Part shown: piece by piece, positions 44,765 through 53,901 of the stretch
Position numbering within the stretch: position 1 is the first letter of the stretch
Layout of the letters: each line of letters opens with the position of its first letter
Source: an uncultured Mesonia sp.
Lineage (GTDB): Bacteria; Bacteroidota; Bacteroidia; Flavobacteriales; Flavobacteriaceae
NCBI GenBank assembly: GCA_947494545.1
Contig: CANLVH010000005.1
Coordinates: 157,019-221,018, forward strand
Reading direction: 5' to 3'
Length of the DNA stretch: 64,000 nucleotides
Made by a program: the position numbers and the translations under genes
Notes under the pieces: generated by a model
What the model was told of the DNA's origin: nothing
What the model saw: the letters and a program-made list of their open reading frames with translations, nothing else
Databases searched by the model: none

Positions 44765-45091
44765 ATGCTGCAAAATATAGTGCATTATGGTTTGCATTTT
44801 GTGGCGGTTGGAGCAATAGCATACTGGTACGACCCAAAAAAATGGAAAAAATACTGGCTTCTTCTTATTGCAACAATGCTTATAGATATAGACCATTTAT
44901 GGGCAAACCCAATTTTTGATCCGGACAGATGCAGTATAAATTATCATTTTTTACACACTTATTGGGCAGGCGCAATTTATCTTTTAGGCAGTATTGTAAT
45001 CAAAAATAAAAGTTTACGTTTGGTATGTATAGGCTTGGTGTTTCATTTAATTACAGATGCAATAGATTGTTACTGGAGTAGTTTTTGGTAA
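44765..45091 (+). CDS. DUF6122-type small membrane protein, metal-hydrolase-like
   Basis: A 108-residue protein with about three or four hydrophobic segments and scattered His/Asp motifs: HYGLHFVAVGA, MLIDIDHLWANP, INYHFLHTYWAG and VFHLITDAIDC. This pattern (DxDH...H...HxxxD) resembles the membrane-bound metal-dependent hydrolases related to YdjM, and I believe it corresponds to DUF6122 of Bacteroidetes. No activity is known. A short palindrome (TTTCGGT taa ACCGAAA, 45110-45126) lies just after it. Confidence 0.75.
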   Translation: MLQNIVHYGLHFVAVGAIAYWYDPKKWKKYWLLLIATMLIDIDHLWANPIFDPDRCSINYHFLHTYWAGAIYLLGSIVIKNKSLRLVCIGLVFHLITDAIDCYWSSFW

Positions 45092-45186
45092 ACACTTAGC
45101 GTGGAATTTTTTCGGTTAAACCGAAATAAAACTTGCTACAATTATAATAACACAAAAGGTTTCTTAAAACGGAAAAACAAAATACA

Positions 45187-45972
45187 ATGAAAGTTATTTA
45201 TTTTATTTTCTTACTGTTATCAGTAAAAAATGCTTTTCCGCAAAGTGTAGAAACCCAACTGCGGGCAGAAATTCCTTTTAAAATGGAACGTTTTATAGGG
45301 GTAGACAATTTTGATAACCTTTACGGAATAAACGAACAGGTATTTTATAAAATAAACGCTAGCAAAACCCAAGAATTTCAAGCGCTGCAATTGGGCGAAA
45401 TTACTTCTGCAGATATTATTAATCCGCTTAAGATTACCCTTTTTTACAAAAACACCAATACGGTTGTAATCTTAGACAATAATCTAAACGAGATAGACCG
45501 TATTAATTTTTCGCAAATACAAAACTTTAGAAATCTTGCCGCTGCCACAACCGGAAAAAACCGCAGTTTATGGATTTACAATGTAGATTTGCAGCGTTTA
45601 GAATTGTATGATTATTTCCGCGAAAGCGTTTTGGCCCATTCGCAACCTTTAGAAGAAAGCGTTTTAATTCATAAAAGCAATTTTAATTTTTGTTGGATTT
45701 TAAGCAAAAAAAATATAAAAATCTATAATACTTACGGAAGTCTAGTTGGCACTTTACCCAATAACGGGTATAAAAAAATTTCAGAAAACAACAATAGATT
45801 GGCAGTTGTAAATGAGCAGGGCGAAATGGCATTATTTCTAGAAGAAAAAAAACAATTTATTCCGCTTTCTATTTCTCAAAATGCCGTTAAAGATTTTTAT
45901 TTGCAAAACGATTACCTCTATATTTACAGCGGTAAAAAAATCTATCAATATCAATTAACCTTACCAAATTAA
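45187..45972 (+). CDS. Exported beta-propeller-like protein, function unknown
   Basis: A 261-residue protein with a signal peptide (about 1-19, ending NAFPQ) and a body made of repeating short beta strands of the form 'IYNxxGxLVGxL' (FDNLYGINEQVFYKIN, NNTVVILDNNLNEIDRINF-like, IKIYNTYGSLVGTLPNN, DYLYIYSGKKIYQYQL). This suggests a small beta-propeller, perhaps six-bladed. I recognise no named family. It ends 5 nt before the deoxynucleoside kinase gene, so the two are probably cotranscribed, but the context does not reveal its job. Two TTACGGAA words lie within it (45321, 45732). Confidence 0.75.
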   Translation: MKVIYFIFLLLSVKNAFPQSVETQLRAEIPFKMERFIGVDNFDNLYGINEQVFYKINASKTQEFQALQLGEITSADIINPLKITLFYKNTNTVVILDNNLNEIDRINFSQIQNFRNLAAATTGKNRSLWIYNVDLQRLELYDYFRESVLAHSQPLEESVLIHKSNFNFCWILSKKNIKIYNTYGSLVGTLPNNGYKKISENNNRLAVVNEQGEMALFLEEKKQFIPLSISQNAVKDFYLQNDYLYIYSGKKIYQYQLTLPN

Positions 45973-45977
45973 ATTTT

Positions 45978-46592
45978 ATGCACGTAGCAATTGCCGGAAA
46001 TATAGGTGCCGGAAAAACAACACTAACCAAGCTCTTGGCCAAACATTATAACTGGGAACCGCAATACGAAGACGTTCTTGAAAATCCGTATTTAGAAGAT
46101 TTTTATAACGCTATGGAGCGGTGGAGTTTTAACCTGCAAATTTACTTTTTAAACAGTAGGTTTCGGCAAATTTTAGAAATTAGAGAAAGCGGGAGAGACA
46201 TTATTCAAGATCGGACCATTTATGAAGATGCGCATATTTTTGCTCCCAATTTACACGCTATGGGTCTTATGACCAATCGTGATTATGAGAATTATGCAGC
46301 TTTGTTTGAATTGATGGAAAGCGTTACCCAAAGTCCAGATTTACTTATCTATCTGAGAAGTAGCGTACCAAATTTGGTATCGCAAATACAAAAACGAGGA
46401 CGTGATTATGAAAATTCAATTTCTATAGATTATCTTAACCGACTTAACGAAAGGTATGAAGCCTGGATACAAAGCTATAATAAGGGAAATCTTTTGATTA
46501 TTAACGTAGACAATATTAACTTTGTAGAAAAGCAGGAAGATTTAGGGGATATTATTAACAAAATAGACGCCGAACTTCACGGTTTATTTTAA
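45978..46592 (+). CDS. Deoxynucleoside kinase
   Basis: Phosphorylates deoxynucleosides for salvage. The 204 residues show the dNK fold: P-loop IAGNIGAGKTTLTKLL (about 4-19), YEDVLENPYLEDFYN with the catalytic Glu, FLNSRFRQILEIRESG, IIQDRTIYEDAHIFAPNL (the DRT/ERS motif, about 74-91) and a LID-like region VSQIQKRGRDYENSIS. Specificity (dA/dG or dC/dT) cannot be decided. It lies 5 nt after the propeller-like gene and 11 nt before the hydroxylase gene. It complements the nucleoside transporter and thymidylate synthase found further right. Confidence 0.92.
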   Translation: MHVAIAGNIGAGKTTLTKLLAKHYNWEPQYEDVLENPYLEDFYNAMERWSFNLQIYFLNSRFRQILEIRESGRDIIQDRTIYEDAHIFAPNLHAMGLMTNRDYENYAALFELMESVTQSPDLLIYLRSSVPNLVSQIQKRGRDYENSISIDYLNRLNERYEAWIQSYNKGNLLIINVDNINFVEKQEDLGDIINKIDAELHGLF

Positions 46593-46603
46593 ACAATAAT
46601 TTT

Positions 46604-47281
46604 ATGGAATCGACAAAATTAAAAAGACCTAAGCATAAAGGTTCGCCAAAATTATTTAAAAATCCAATACTAGAAAAATTAACGCACACGCACATATCTT
46701 TGCCCCTAATTATATTTGGGCTTATTTCTGCGGCTTTGGTTTATTACGGTATTATAGAAAAAGGATTTGAAGCACCAATAATGGTTTTGCTCTTTATTGC
46801 AGGATTGTTCTTTTTTACATTTGTAGAATATATTATGCACCGTTATTTGTATCACATCCCGGCTACAAGCGAGCGTAAAAAGAAATTGAGTTATACAATG
46901 CACGGCGTACACCACGACTACCCAAAAGATAAATCTAGATTGGCCATGCCACCTGTTTTAAGCTTGGTTATTGCTACCATATTATTTATAATTTACCGCG
47001 CAGTTTTAGGCGATTATGTTTTTGGTTTTCTCGCCGGATTTTTAATTGGTTATGCAGGATATTTAGGCGTACATTATTCGGTACATGCTTTTAGAGTGCC
47101 CAATAATTTTCTAAAAGTTTTATGGCACCATCATAGTATTCACCATTATCGTGAACCAGATAGAGCCTTTGGCGTTTCCTCACCTTTGTGGGACCATATT
47201 TTTAGAACAATGCCACGTAAAAATCCGAGAGCAAAACGCAAGCAAAAAACAAATGTCTATATAGATCCTGAGGCAAATTAA
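46604..47281 (+). CDS. Fatty acid hydroxylase/sterol desaturase superfamily protein
   Basis: Membrane di-iron oxygenase. The 225 residues have about four membrane helices and the full set of histidine clusters: MHRYLYH (about 84-90), MHGVHHDYP (about 103-111), YSVHAF and WHHHSIHHYREPDRAFGVSSPLWDHIF (cited as a block; WHHHSIHH about 184-191). In this family these bind two irons and hydroxylate fatty acids or related lipids; in Bacteroidetes a likely role is 2- or 3-position hydroxylation for sphingolipids or sulfonolipids, which is inference. The C-terminus is strongly basic. It is the last gene before a terminator. Confidence 0.88.
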   Translation: MESTKLKRPKHKGSPKLFKNPILEKLTHTHISLPLIIFGLISAALVYYGIIEKGFEAPIMVLLFIAGLFFFTFVEYIMHRYLYHIPATSERKKKLSYTMHGVHHDYPKDKSRLAMPPVLSLVIATILFIIYRAVLGDYVFGFLAGFLIGYAGYLGVHYSVHAFRVPNNFLKVLWHHHSIHHYREPDRAFGVSSPLWDHIFRTMPRKNPRAKRKQKTNVYIDPEAN

Positions 47282-47294
47282 TTATAAGACAAAT

Positions 47295-48320
47295 TTAGGC
47301 TTGGCTATTTACCAAGCCTATTTTTTTTGCTTCTTTTATAGCCTGTGTAGAAGAATCCACTAGAAAAACAGGTGTAACCTCAAAAGCATCAACAACACTT
47401 TTTACCATTTGCATCTTCTTTTTATGATTTACACTTCGTAAAAATATCGCTCTGATTTGTTGCGGGTATTGCCGCGCAATATCAATATAAATAGTAGCGT
47501 CATGTTCGCCACTATCGCCAATGAGTACAAATTTTAAATCTGGATAGGTTTTTAAGATATTTATAATCTCTTTTTGCTTATGCGGTTTTTCCTTTTTAAA
47601 TAAACGCATGATTACGTTGGGAAAATACCGCAATAAAATTGCCCCTTTCGGGAATTGATGAATAGACAGAAAAGTATCTAAATATTGATACATATTCCAC
47701 GGGCTATTACTCAAATAAAAAAACGGATTATCGTGCCCCGATTCATTTTGATGCAATTTCCTATAAAACTCCGGCGCTCGTTTAAGCGGAATGCGTTTAT
47801 GAACATTGGTAAATAACGAATTTTTTATGAGTTGCCATTTAAAGAAAGAAGTTACTCCGGTTTGCAAAATGGTATCGTCTATATCGCTAATTACTCCAAA
47901 TTCACTTTTGGTAGAAGGCACAAGCAGCTTTCCTGTTTTTTTAGCCCTAAAATCTTTATAGCTGGCAGTTACAGAAAAAGAAAACCAATCTTTTTCCGTA
48001 AACATTTCTTCCGGAAGTTTCTTTATTCCTACCGAAAATACAAAGTAGCCTTCTGCGTTGGTTTTGGTAGTTTCTTCTAATAAATTTGGAATGCTAAGCC
48101 TTATCGTGCAATTCTCTACCTCATAGGTGTTAAATTGTTTGAAAGTGGTTTTTATGGTTGTTAAAAAACCTTCTTCTTCCTTTATAACCAAGGGCTTATT
48201 ATCTAAAACCCTGCCTTTTACATATAAATAATCTTCTCTAGCATAGGTTTTATATAAAATCAGATTAATAGATTCTACCTTTTTAAATAATCGAACAAAC
48301 TTGCCTGTTTTTTTAACCAT
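47295..48320 (-). CDS. App1-type phosphatase domain protein (DUF2183)
   Basis: Predicted phosphatase of the App1/DUF2183 family; yeast App1 is a phosphatidate phosphatase. The 341 residues have an N-terminal beta-rich region (about 25-130, a carbohydrate/transthyretin-like fold) and the catalytic HAD-like domain with GVISDIDDTILQTGVT (about 142-157, the DxDxT motif), FYLSNSPWNMYQYLD and FVLIGDSGEHDATIYIDIA (the GDSGxxD motif). No signal peptide is seen. The extreme C-terminal codons double as the terminator of the opposing operon. Two TTCCGTAA words flank or lie inside it (47995, 48394). Confidence 0.9.
   Translation of the reverse strand: MVKKTGKFVRLFKKVESINLILYKTYAREDYLYVKGRVLDNKPLVIKEEEGFLTTIKTTFKQFNTYEVENCTIRLSIPNLLEETTKTNAEGYFVFSVGIKKLPEEMFTEKDWFSFSVTASYKDFRAKKTGKLLVPSTKSEFGVISDIDDTILQTGVTSFFKWQLIKNSLFTNVHKRIPLKRAPEFYRKLHQNESGHDNPFFYLSNSPWNMYQYLDTFLSIHQFPKGAILLRYFPNVIMRLFKKEKPHKQKEIINILKTYPDLKFVLIGDSGEHDATIYIDIARQYPQQIRAIFLRSVNHKKKMQMVKSVVDAFEVTPVFLVDSSTQAIKEAKKIGLVNSQA
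47296..47328 (+). terminator. Terminator of the plus-strand operon, inside the 3' end of the App1 gene
   Basis: TAGGCTTGG (47296-47304) pairs with CCAAGCCTA (47312-47320) around a 7-base loop and is followed by eight T's on the plus strand, 15 nt after the hydroxylase stop codon. The hairpin coincides with the last seven codons (GLVNSQA and stop) of the convergent App1 gene. Confidence 0.85.
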
Positions 48321-48393
48321 TTATATCGCCTTGTGTCTTTTAGCAAGCTAATTAAAGTTTTAAGCTGCGCAAAATAAATCTCTAATTATCGGT

Positions 48394-50640
48394 TTACGGA
48401 AGGTTTACTACTGCCTTTTCCAGTGTTTCTGTTTTGTTTTGTAATTGCTCTTGTGGTGGTATTTTATTTCCCAAATCTTCTTCCTTTTCCGGAATATGGC
48501 CCAAAATTGGCGCCATTACCAAACCTACCAAACACGTGAGTTTTATTAAAATATTCATAGACGGTCCGGAAGTATCTTTAAAAGGATCGCCAACCGTATC
48601 GCCAGTTACTGCAGCTTTATGTGCTTCGCTACCTTTATACGTCATTTTACCGTCGATTTCTACGCCGGCTTCAAAAGATTTTTTAGCATTATCCCAAGCT
48701 CCACCAGCATTGTTTTGAAAAATAGCCCACATAACGCCAGACACACAAACGCCTGCCATATAACCACCAAGCGGTTCTGCGCCAAATATAATTCCTACAA
48801 TAATTGGCGTAATTATAGTAATTAATCCCGGTAAGATCATTTCTTTTAAAGCAGCTTTGGTAGAAATCTCTACGCATCTTGCATATTGTGGTACAGCGGT
48901 GCCTTCTAAAATACCGGGAATTTCTTTAAACTGTCTTCGTACTTCTTTTACCATTTGCATAGCGGCTTTCCCTACAGATTCCATCGCTAAAGCGGAAAAG
49001 ATAACCGGAATCATTCCGCCAACAAATAAAGCAGCCAACACATCTGCTTTAAAAATATTTATCCCGTCTATGCCGGTAAACGTTACATAAGCGGCAAATA
49101 GAGCCAAAGCGGTAAGCGCCGCAGAAGCTATTGCAAAACCTTTTCCTACGGCAGCAGTAGTATTACCAACCGAATCTAAAATATCTGTACGTTCTCGCAC
49201 CTCATCGGGCAACTCGCTCATTTCTGCCACACCGCCGGCATTATCTGCAATTGGTCCAAAAGCATCTATAGCAAGCTGCATAGCCGTAGTAGCCATCATA
49301 GCAGAAGCAGCTAAAGCTACTCCGTAAAACCCGGCTAAAGCGTAAGAGCCATAAATTGCGGCAGCAAATAATAAGACAGAAGCAAAGGTAGATTTCATAC
49401 CAACGGCCAAACCTGCAATAATATTGGTTGCTGCTCCCGTAGAACTATTTTTCACAATATTTAAAACCGGTTTTTTACCTAAACTTGTGTAGTATGCGGT
49501 AACCATAGAAATTAAAGCGCCTACGGCCAAACCAATTAAAGCGGCCCAAAATACGTTTGTAGAAGGTATTTGTTGCACACCCTCTCCAAAAAACACCATA
49601 TTTATAGTGTTAGGTAACATCCAGTCTATTAAAAACCAAGTTGCTATAATAGTTAGTAAAATTGCCAACCAATTACCTCTATCTAAAGCTGCTTGTACTT
49701 GCGGCTCTTTAGCAGAATTAGAGTTTATTTTAACAATGAGCGTTCCTATAATAGAGGCCAAAACCCCAACTCCTGCAATAACTAACGGTAATAAAACAGG
49801 TCCCATATTATTAAAGGCATCTTGAAAACTTTCTACGCTCGCCATATCGCGAATAAGGTAATTACCCAAAACCATTGCCGCCAAAACCGTAGCAACATAA
49901 CTCCCGAATAAATCTGCACCCATTCCGGCTACATCGCCTACATTATCACCTACGTTATCTGCAATTGTTGCCGGATTTCGCGGATCGTCTTCCGGTATAC
50001 CGGCTTCTACTTTACCGACTAAATCTGCCCCCACATCTGCAGCTTTGGTATAAATACCGCCGCCTACTCTAGCAAAAAGAGCAATAGATTCTGCTCCTAA
50101 AGAAAAACCGGCCAAGGTTTCTAAAACCTTTGTCATTTCTAAATAGAAATTATCCGGCTCTATTATAAACTGTCCTACAAAAAACAAGAATAGTAAACTT
50201 AGTCCCAATACTGCCAAACCGGCTACTCCTAGCCCCATCACAGTTCCGCCGTTAAAGGAGACCTTTAAAGCTTGCGGCAAACTAGTTTTAGCTGCTTCTG
50301 CGGTACGAGCATTGGCTTCTGTTGCTATACGCATTCCTATATTCCCCGCAAGGGCAGAGAAAAAAGCGCCTATTATGAAAGAGGGAACAATCATCCAGCT
50401 GGTAGAATCTACCAAAGTAGAAACATAAAACAATGCGATGGATGCTAGGATTACGAAAACGAGTAGTAAACGATATTCTGCGTGTAGAAAAGCAAGTGCG
50501 CCTTCTTTGATGCTTTTGGAAATGCTAAGCATTTTCTGATTGCCGCCCGGTTGTTTTTTTACCCAAGCTGCTTTAACCAGCATAAACACTATTCCCAAAA
50601 GAGCTAGACCAATGGGAAGATAGATAATATTAGATTCCAT
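48394..50640 (-). CDS. hppA: Membrane-bound ion-translocating pyrophosphatase HppA
   Basis: Couples hydrolysis of pyrophosphate to pumping of H+ and/or Na+ across the inner membrane. The 748 residues have about 16 helices and the signature sites [19 protein letters not shown] (about 205-223), [26 protein letters not shown] (block at about 223-248), and the second cytoplasmic site with [15 protein letters not shown] and [15 protein letters not shown] near the C-terminus. [10 protein letters not shown] has Ala where K+-independent enzymes have Lys, so the enzyme should be K+-dependent. The pumped ion cannot be assigned by eye. Its stop codon overlaps a TTCCGTAA word. It lies 109 nt downstream of the soluble pyrophosphatase gene on the same strand, beyond a terminator. 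Confidence 0.96.
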   Translation of the reverse strand: MESNIIYLPIGLALLGIVFMLVKAAWVKKQPGGNQKMLSISKSIKEGALAFLHAEYRLLLVFVILASIALFYVSTLVDSTSWMIVPSFIIGAFFSALAGNIGMRIATEANARTAEAAKTSLPQALKVSFNGGTVMGLGVAGLAVLGLSLLFLFFVGQFIIEPDNFYLEMTKVLETLAGFSLGAESIALFARVGGGIYTKAADVGADLVGKVEAGIPEDDPRNPATIADNVGDNVGDVAGMGADLFGSYVATVLAAMVLGNYLIRDMASVESFQDAFNNMGPVLLPLVIAGVGVLASIIGTLIVKINSNSAKEPQVQAALDRGNWLAILLTIIATWFLIDWMLPNTINMVFFGEGVQQIPSTNVFWAALIGLAVGALISMVTAYYTSLGKKPVLNIVKNSSTGAATNIIAGLAVGMKSTFASVLLFAAAIYGSYALAGFYGVALAASAMMATTAMQLAIDAFGPIADNAGGVAEMSELPDEVRERTDILDSVGNTTAAVGKGFAIASAALTALALFAAYVTFTGIDGINIFKADVLAALFVGGMIPVIFSALAMESVGKAAMQMVKEVRRQFKEIPGILEGTAVPQYARCVEISTKAALKEMILPGLITIITPIIVGIIFGAEPLGGYMAGVCVSGVMWAIFQNNAGGAWDNAKKSFEAGVEIDGKMTYKGSEAHKAAVTGDTVGDPFKDTSGPSMNILIKLTCLVGLVMAPILGHIPEKEEDLGNKIPPQEQLQNKTETLEKAVVNLP

Positions 50641-50690
50641 ACAAATAGATTTAAAGTTTTGTTAAATCTACTGTATAAAAATTTAATATT

Positions 50691-50726
50691 AAAAAAAAGC
50701 AACACTTTTTACAAAATGTTGCTTTT
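50691..50726 (-). terminator. Terminator downstream of ppa
   Basis: AAAAGCAACA (50695-50704) pairs with TGTTGCTTTT (50717-50726) around a 12-base loop. On the minus strand the stem is followed by a run of eight T's. It separates ppa from hppA, which must then have its own promoter. Confidence 0.85.
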
Positions 50727-50749
50727 ATATTAAATATTTATAATAAAGA

Positions 50750-51259
50750 TTAATCTATACTTACTTCCTCTTTAGGAACGTCACTATTTTTATATCGTTC
50801 GGTGCATTGTCTAACAATTTCCTTTGCCTCAGAAGCATCGCCCCAACCGTCAACATCTACTTTTTTCTCTTCCAAATCTTTATATACTCTAAAGAAATGT
50901 TCTATTTCTTTTATAAGATGTGAATTAAGTTCTGAAAGGTCTTTTACTTTATTAGAGATAGGGTCGCTTACGGGAACACATATAATTTTTTCGTCCGGAC
51001 CTTTTTCATCTGCCATATGGAAAACCCCAATTGGCGCTACTTCCATCACACAGCCTGGAAAAGTTGGCTCTGTTACCAAAACTAATACATCTAAAGGATC
51101 TTCATCTAAGGCCAAGGTTTCTGGAATAAAACCATAATCTGCCGGATACATCATAGAAGAAAAGATCATCCTATCGTAGCGAATCTTTTTTAATTTAAAG
51201 TCATATTCGTACTTGTTTCTGCTACCTTTTGGAATTTCTATTAATACATCAAATTTCAT
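50750..51259 (-). CDS. ppa: Soluble inorganic pyrophosphatase (family I)
   Basis: Cytoplasmic Mg2+-dependent hydrolysis of PPi to phosphate, pulling biosynthetic reactions forward. The 169 residues carry the family I signature DEDPLDVLVLVTEPTFPG (about 65-82) with the metal-binding aspartates, preceded by MMYPADYGFIPETLAL and followed by VPVSDPISNKVKDL. Length is typical of bacterial family I enzymes (about 170-180). It has its own promoter box adjoining the start codon and its own terminator, so it is a single-gene unit. Confidence 0.96.
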   Translation of the reverse strand: MKFDVLIEIPKGSRNKYEYDFKLKKIRYDRMIFSSMMYPADYGFIPETLALDEDPLDVLVLVTEPTFPGCVMEVAPIGVFHMADEKGPDEKIICVPVSDPISNKVKDLSELNSHLIKEIEHFFRVYKDLEEKKVDVDGWGDASEAKEIVRQCTERYKNSDVPKEEVSID

Positions 51260-51263
51260 CGCT

Positions 51264-51271
51264 CAAAATTA
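51264..51271 (-). promoter_or_regulatory. ppa -7 promoter box (leaderless candidate)
   Basis: The minus strand reads TAATTTTG followed by AGCG and the ATG at 51259. This is the TAnnTTTG box four bases from the start codon, so the transcript should begin at or near the AUG. No clear -33 TTG is visible. Confidence 0.5.
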
Positions 51272-51345
51272 CTGTGGTTACTATTTTCTTTAAAAAAAAT
51301 TCAAGATTGCAAATTTACGAAATATTACCCGTTAATACCTCATTT

Positions 51346-53841
51346 TTAGAAATAAAATCCGAAGGAGCCGGTAACCCCGAAATCTCTGGCATCTGGCGTG
51401 TCTTTATAGTTTCCACGGAAGTGAAAATCCAACCTAAAAACATTAAAGATATTACCTACTCCAACACTCCACGACCAATATGGTTTTTGATCTGGTGCAA
51501 ATAAGACCGGGTTAGAAGTAGAAGCATTTAATTGTCTATTTTCTTTAGATATATCTCCGGCTACAGCGCGCACTGCTACAATTTCGCGTAAATTTAGGTC
51601 GCGCAACCACGGCACGCGCCCAAAAATACGGCCGTTAAAGTTGTGCTCTAAATGCAAACTGGCGTAAGTGTCTGTAACAAACTCATAATAATCTACTAAC
51701 GGGAAAGACCCGAAAATAGAGAATAATGTTTGGTTACCTGGAACTACGTTTAAAAGACCCAAAGGCACTTCGCCAAAGGTTTTACCAATTTCGAAAGTAG
51801 AAGTTAATCTACCCAAACCGCCAACATTGTAGGGTTGACGATAGTAGAATTGAAGTTTTTCGTACTCGAAATCGCTGCTAAAAATATCTTTTACCCCTAC
51901 CGAATAATTTAAAAACAATTGCGCATAATCATCGTCGTTTACAATAATGCGTTCTACGCCGTAACCGGTGGTTTTACGACCCGGAGTATAACGTATCATA
52001 GTAGAAATTTCTGCTTGCTCTGTAAGTTCGCTTGTTTGGGTGCGTGCTTGGTTGGTATAATAGGCCAAACTAAACTCTTTAGACGCCGGCTCTAAAGTTC
52101 GGTAAGAGCCTCCTACTCTTACGCGAAGGTTTAAAAAAGGTTCCATTTCTACGGCAAAAGTAGAAAGGTTAATGTTTGTCAAACTCTCGTTGGCGCCAAC
52201 GGTTATTAAAGACGAAGAGGCCAAACTTCTACCCAAAACATCACTTGTATTAGTAAGACTAGCACCCAATTGTTCTACATCGCGACGGTTACCACCACTA
52301 ATAATTAAGCGGCTTCTTCTGTCTAACAACCATTTACCCGAAATACCGTATTTAAATTTATTGTCTTTAAAGCCGTAAGCGGTATAACCTTCTAAACGCC
52401 ACTGATCGTTTCTTGAAAAATAAGTTCTCCCGCCGGCGCGAACGCGCACTCCTTCTACATCGTTAAATCCGAAAGTGGAGAAAATAGGTCCGAAATCAAA
52501 ATTACCTATTTCTACATAACCGGATGCCAAAATGGTTCCTACATTATACAGGCGCTTAAAGGCCGGCACGGTACGCAAAGTGTCTAACATTTTATAAACT
52601 TGGCGTTCGTCTTTGTTTAATTCTTCGGTACGGTTATTTTGCCAAAATTCGTCGCTACGATTGTAAACTTGCTCTTGATAAGGATCTGCGGTTCTTTTAT
52701 AAAAAGCTTCGCCTTTCTTTTCATCAAAAACATAATCGCTATACAAGGTTGTTCTTTTTCCGTAAACGCCGCGCGACTCAGGTTTTTTGTTTAGGGCAAA
52801 ATCGGTCATAAAATGATCGCGGGTAATTAGAAAAATCGAATCGTTAAGCACATCGTACTCTTGTTCTATATAAAGTTCTTTTACCCAATTTATATTGGCG
52901 CTTTGGGTAAGCTCCATATTAATTTTTTTAATGGCCCAAGTGGTATCGTTTACCCAAAAATCTCCTTTAAAGGTAAGTTCGTTTTTGCGTCTGGGGTAAT
53001 AAACTATTTTATAGCTGTATTTGTTATCTATATAAGCCGTGTCTGCCAAGACATAATTATAAACATTAATACCGGTTTCAGACAGCGGACTAACAAAGCT
53101 TTTATCAAAAAACTTCAGGTAATTATCGTAAATATTATATTCTGCATACAAGTCTTTTACAAAAGCAATTAAGGCTTGATTGTTACTAAAGCCGGAGTTT
53201 TTATTACCCAATAATATTTCTTTTTCTTTGTCTAGTTTGTTATCGCCATAAACACGGTAGACGGCTTCGTTTAAAAATATTGGAAGATAGGTTTTTCCGG
53301 TAACGGCATTGGTGTCTGTTTGCTCAAAAATAAACTCCATACCATTAAAAACCTTGCTGTTAATCAAAGCACTGTCTATGGTATTAAGATCAAATTCTTG
53401 TTTTTCGTACTTTTTATATTGGTACTGATTGAATTTTTCTACCCCATTATCGCGTTTATTAGCCCATATTTTCCGTAAAATATCTATGGCGGGATTATTT
53501 TTTTTGGAAGTCTTGCCTTGGTATATAACTACCTCATCTAACGCATCTGCTTGTTCTTGCAAAGTAATTACCATATCATAATTCACCCTTTGTTCTAACT
53601 CTATGGTTTTGGTTTCAAAACCCATAAAAGAAACAGTAATGGCATTATAAGTTTTGTCTGACTGGTAATAGAAACTACCGTCATCATTAGTTATAGTACC
53701 TTCTGAAGAATCTGTAAATAAGACGTTAGCAAATGGTACCGGCTCTCCATTTTCGTCTTGCACGATACCACCAACTTTTGTTTGGCTGTAAGTGGTAAAA
53801 ATTACTAGAAAAAAGAAAATGCCTGAGAAGTAGTTTTTCAT
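51346..53841 (-). CDS. DUF5686 outer-membrane protein with carboxypeptidase-regulatory-like domain
   Basis: Large outer-membrane protein of unknown function. From the ATG at 53841 it has about 831 residues: a signal peptide (MKNYFSGIFFFLVIFTTYSQ), an N-terminal carboxypeptidase-D regulatory-like domain (VGGIVQDENGEPVPFANV to about residue 95) of the kind found on TonB-dependent receptors, the DUF5686 region and a long strand-rich barrel closing with GSFGFYF, a C-terminal aromatic typical of outer-membrane barrels. Unlike SusC-type receptors it lacks a plug domain that I can recognise. A GTG start 24 bases upstream would lie inside the pdhB terminator hairpin and is rejected. TTCCGTAA words lie at 52758 and 53471. 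Confidence 0.87.
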   Translation of the reverse strand: MKNYFSGIFFFLVIFTTYSQTKVGGIVQDENGEPVPFANVLFTDSSEGTITNDDGSFYYQSDKTYNAITVSFMGFETKTIELEQRVNYDMVITLQEQADALDEVVIYQGKTSKKNNPAIDILRKIWANKRDNGVEKFNQYQYKKYEKQEFDLNTIDSALINSKVFNGMEFIFEQTDTNAVTGKTYLPIFLNEAVYRVYGDNKLDKEKEILLGNKNSGFSNNQALIAFVKDLYAEYNIYDNYLKFFDKSFVSPLSETGINVYNYVLADTAYIDNKYSYKIVYYPRRKNELTFKGDFWVNDTTWAIKKINMELTQSANINWVKELYIEQEYDVLNDSIFLITRDHFMTDFALNKKPESRGVYGKRTTLYSDYVFDEKKGEAFYKRTADPYQEQVYNRSDEFWQNNRTEELNKDERQVYKMLDTLRTVPAFKRLYNVGTILASGYVEIGNFDFGPIFSTFGFNDVEGVRVRAGGRTYFSRNDQWRLEGYTAYGFKDNKFKYGISGKWLLDRRSRLIISGGNRRDVEQLGASLTNTSDVLGRSLASSSLITVGANESLTNINLSTFAVEMEPFLNLRVRVGGSYRTLEPASKEFSLAYYTNQARTQTSELTEQAEISTMIRYTPGRKTTGYGVERIIVNDDDYAQLFLNYSVGVKDIFSSDFEYEKLQFYYRQPYNVGGLGRLTSTFEIGKTFGEVPLGLLNVVPGNQTLFSIFGSFPLVDYYEFVTDTYASLHLEHNFNGRIFGRVPWLRDLNLREIVAVRAVAGDISKENRQLNASTSNPVLFAPDQKPYWSWSVGVGNIFNVFRLDFHFRGNYKDTPDARDFGVTGSFGFYF

Positions 53842-53858
53842 AAATTTGAAATAAAAAA

Positions 53859-53881
53859 GCTTCACCCTTTCGGATGAAGCC
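53859..53881 (-). terminator. Terminator downstream of pdhB
   Basis: On the minus strand GCTTCATCC and GGGTGAAGC form a 9-bp stem (one G-T pair) closed by a GAAA tetraloop and followed by six T's. It lies 20 nt after the pdhB stop and just before the DUF5686 start. Confidence 0.85.
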
Positions 53882-53901
53882 TCAAATATAATGGTATACT
53901 T

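Noticed and set aside
45110..45126. Palindrome TTTCGGT taa ACCGAAA after the DUF6122 gene
   Set aside because: Stem of only 7 bp without a downstream T run; neither a terminator nor an operator can be supported.
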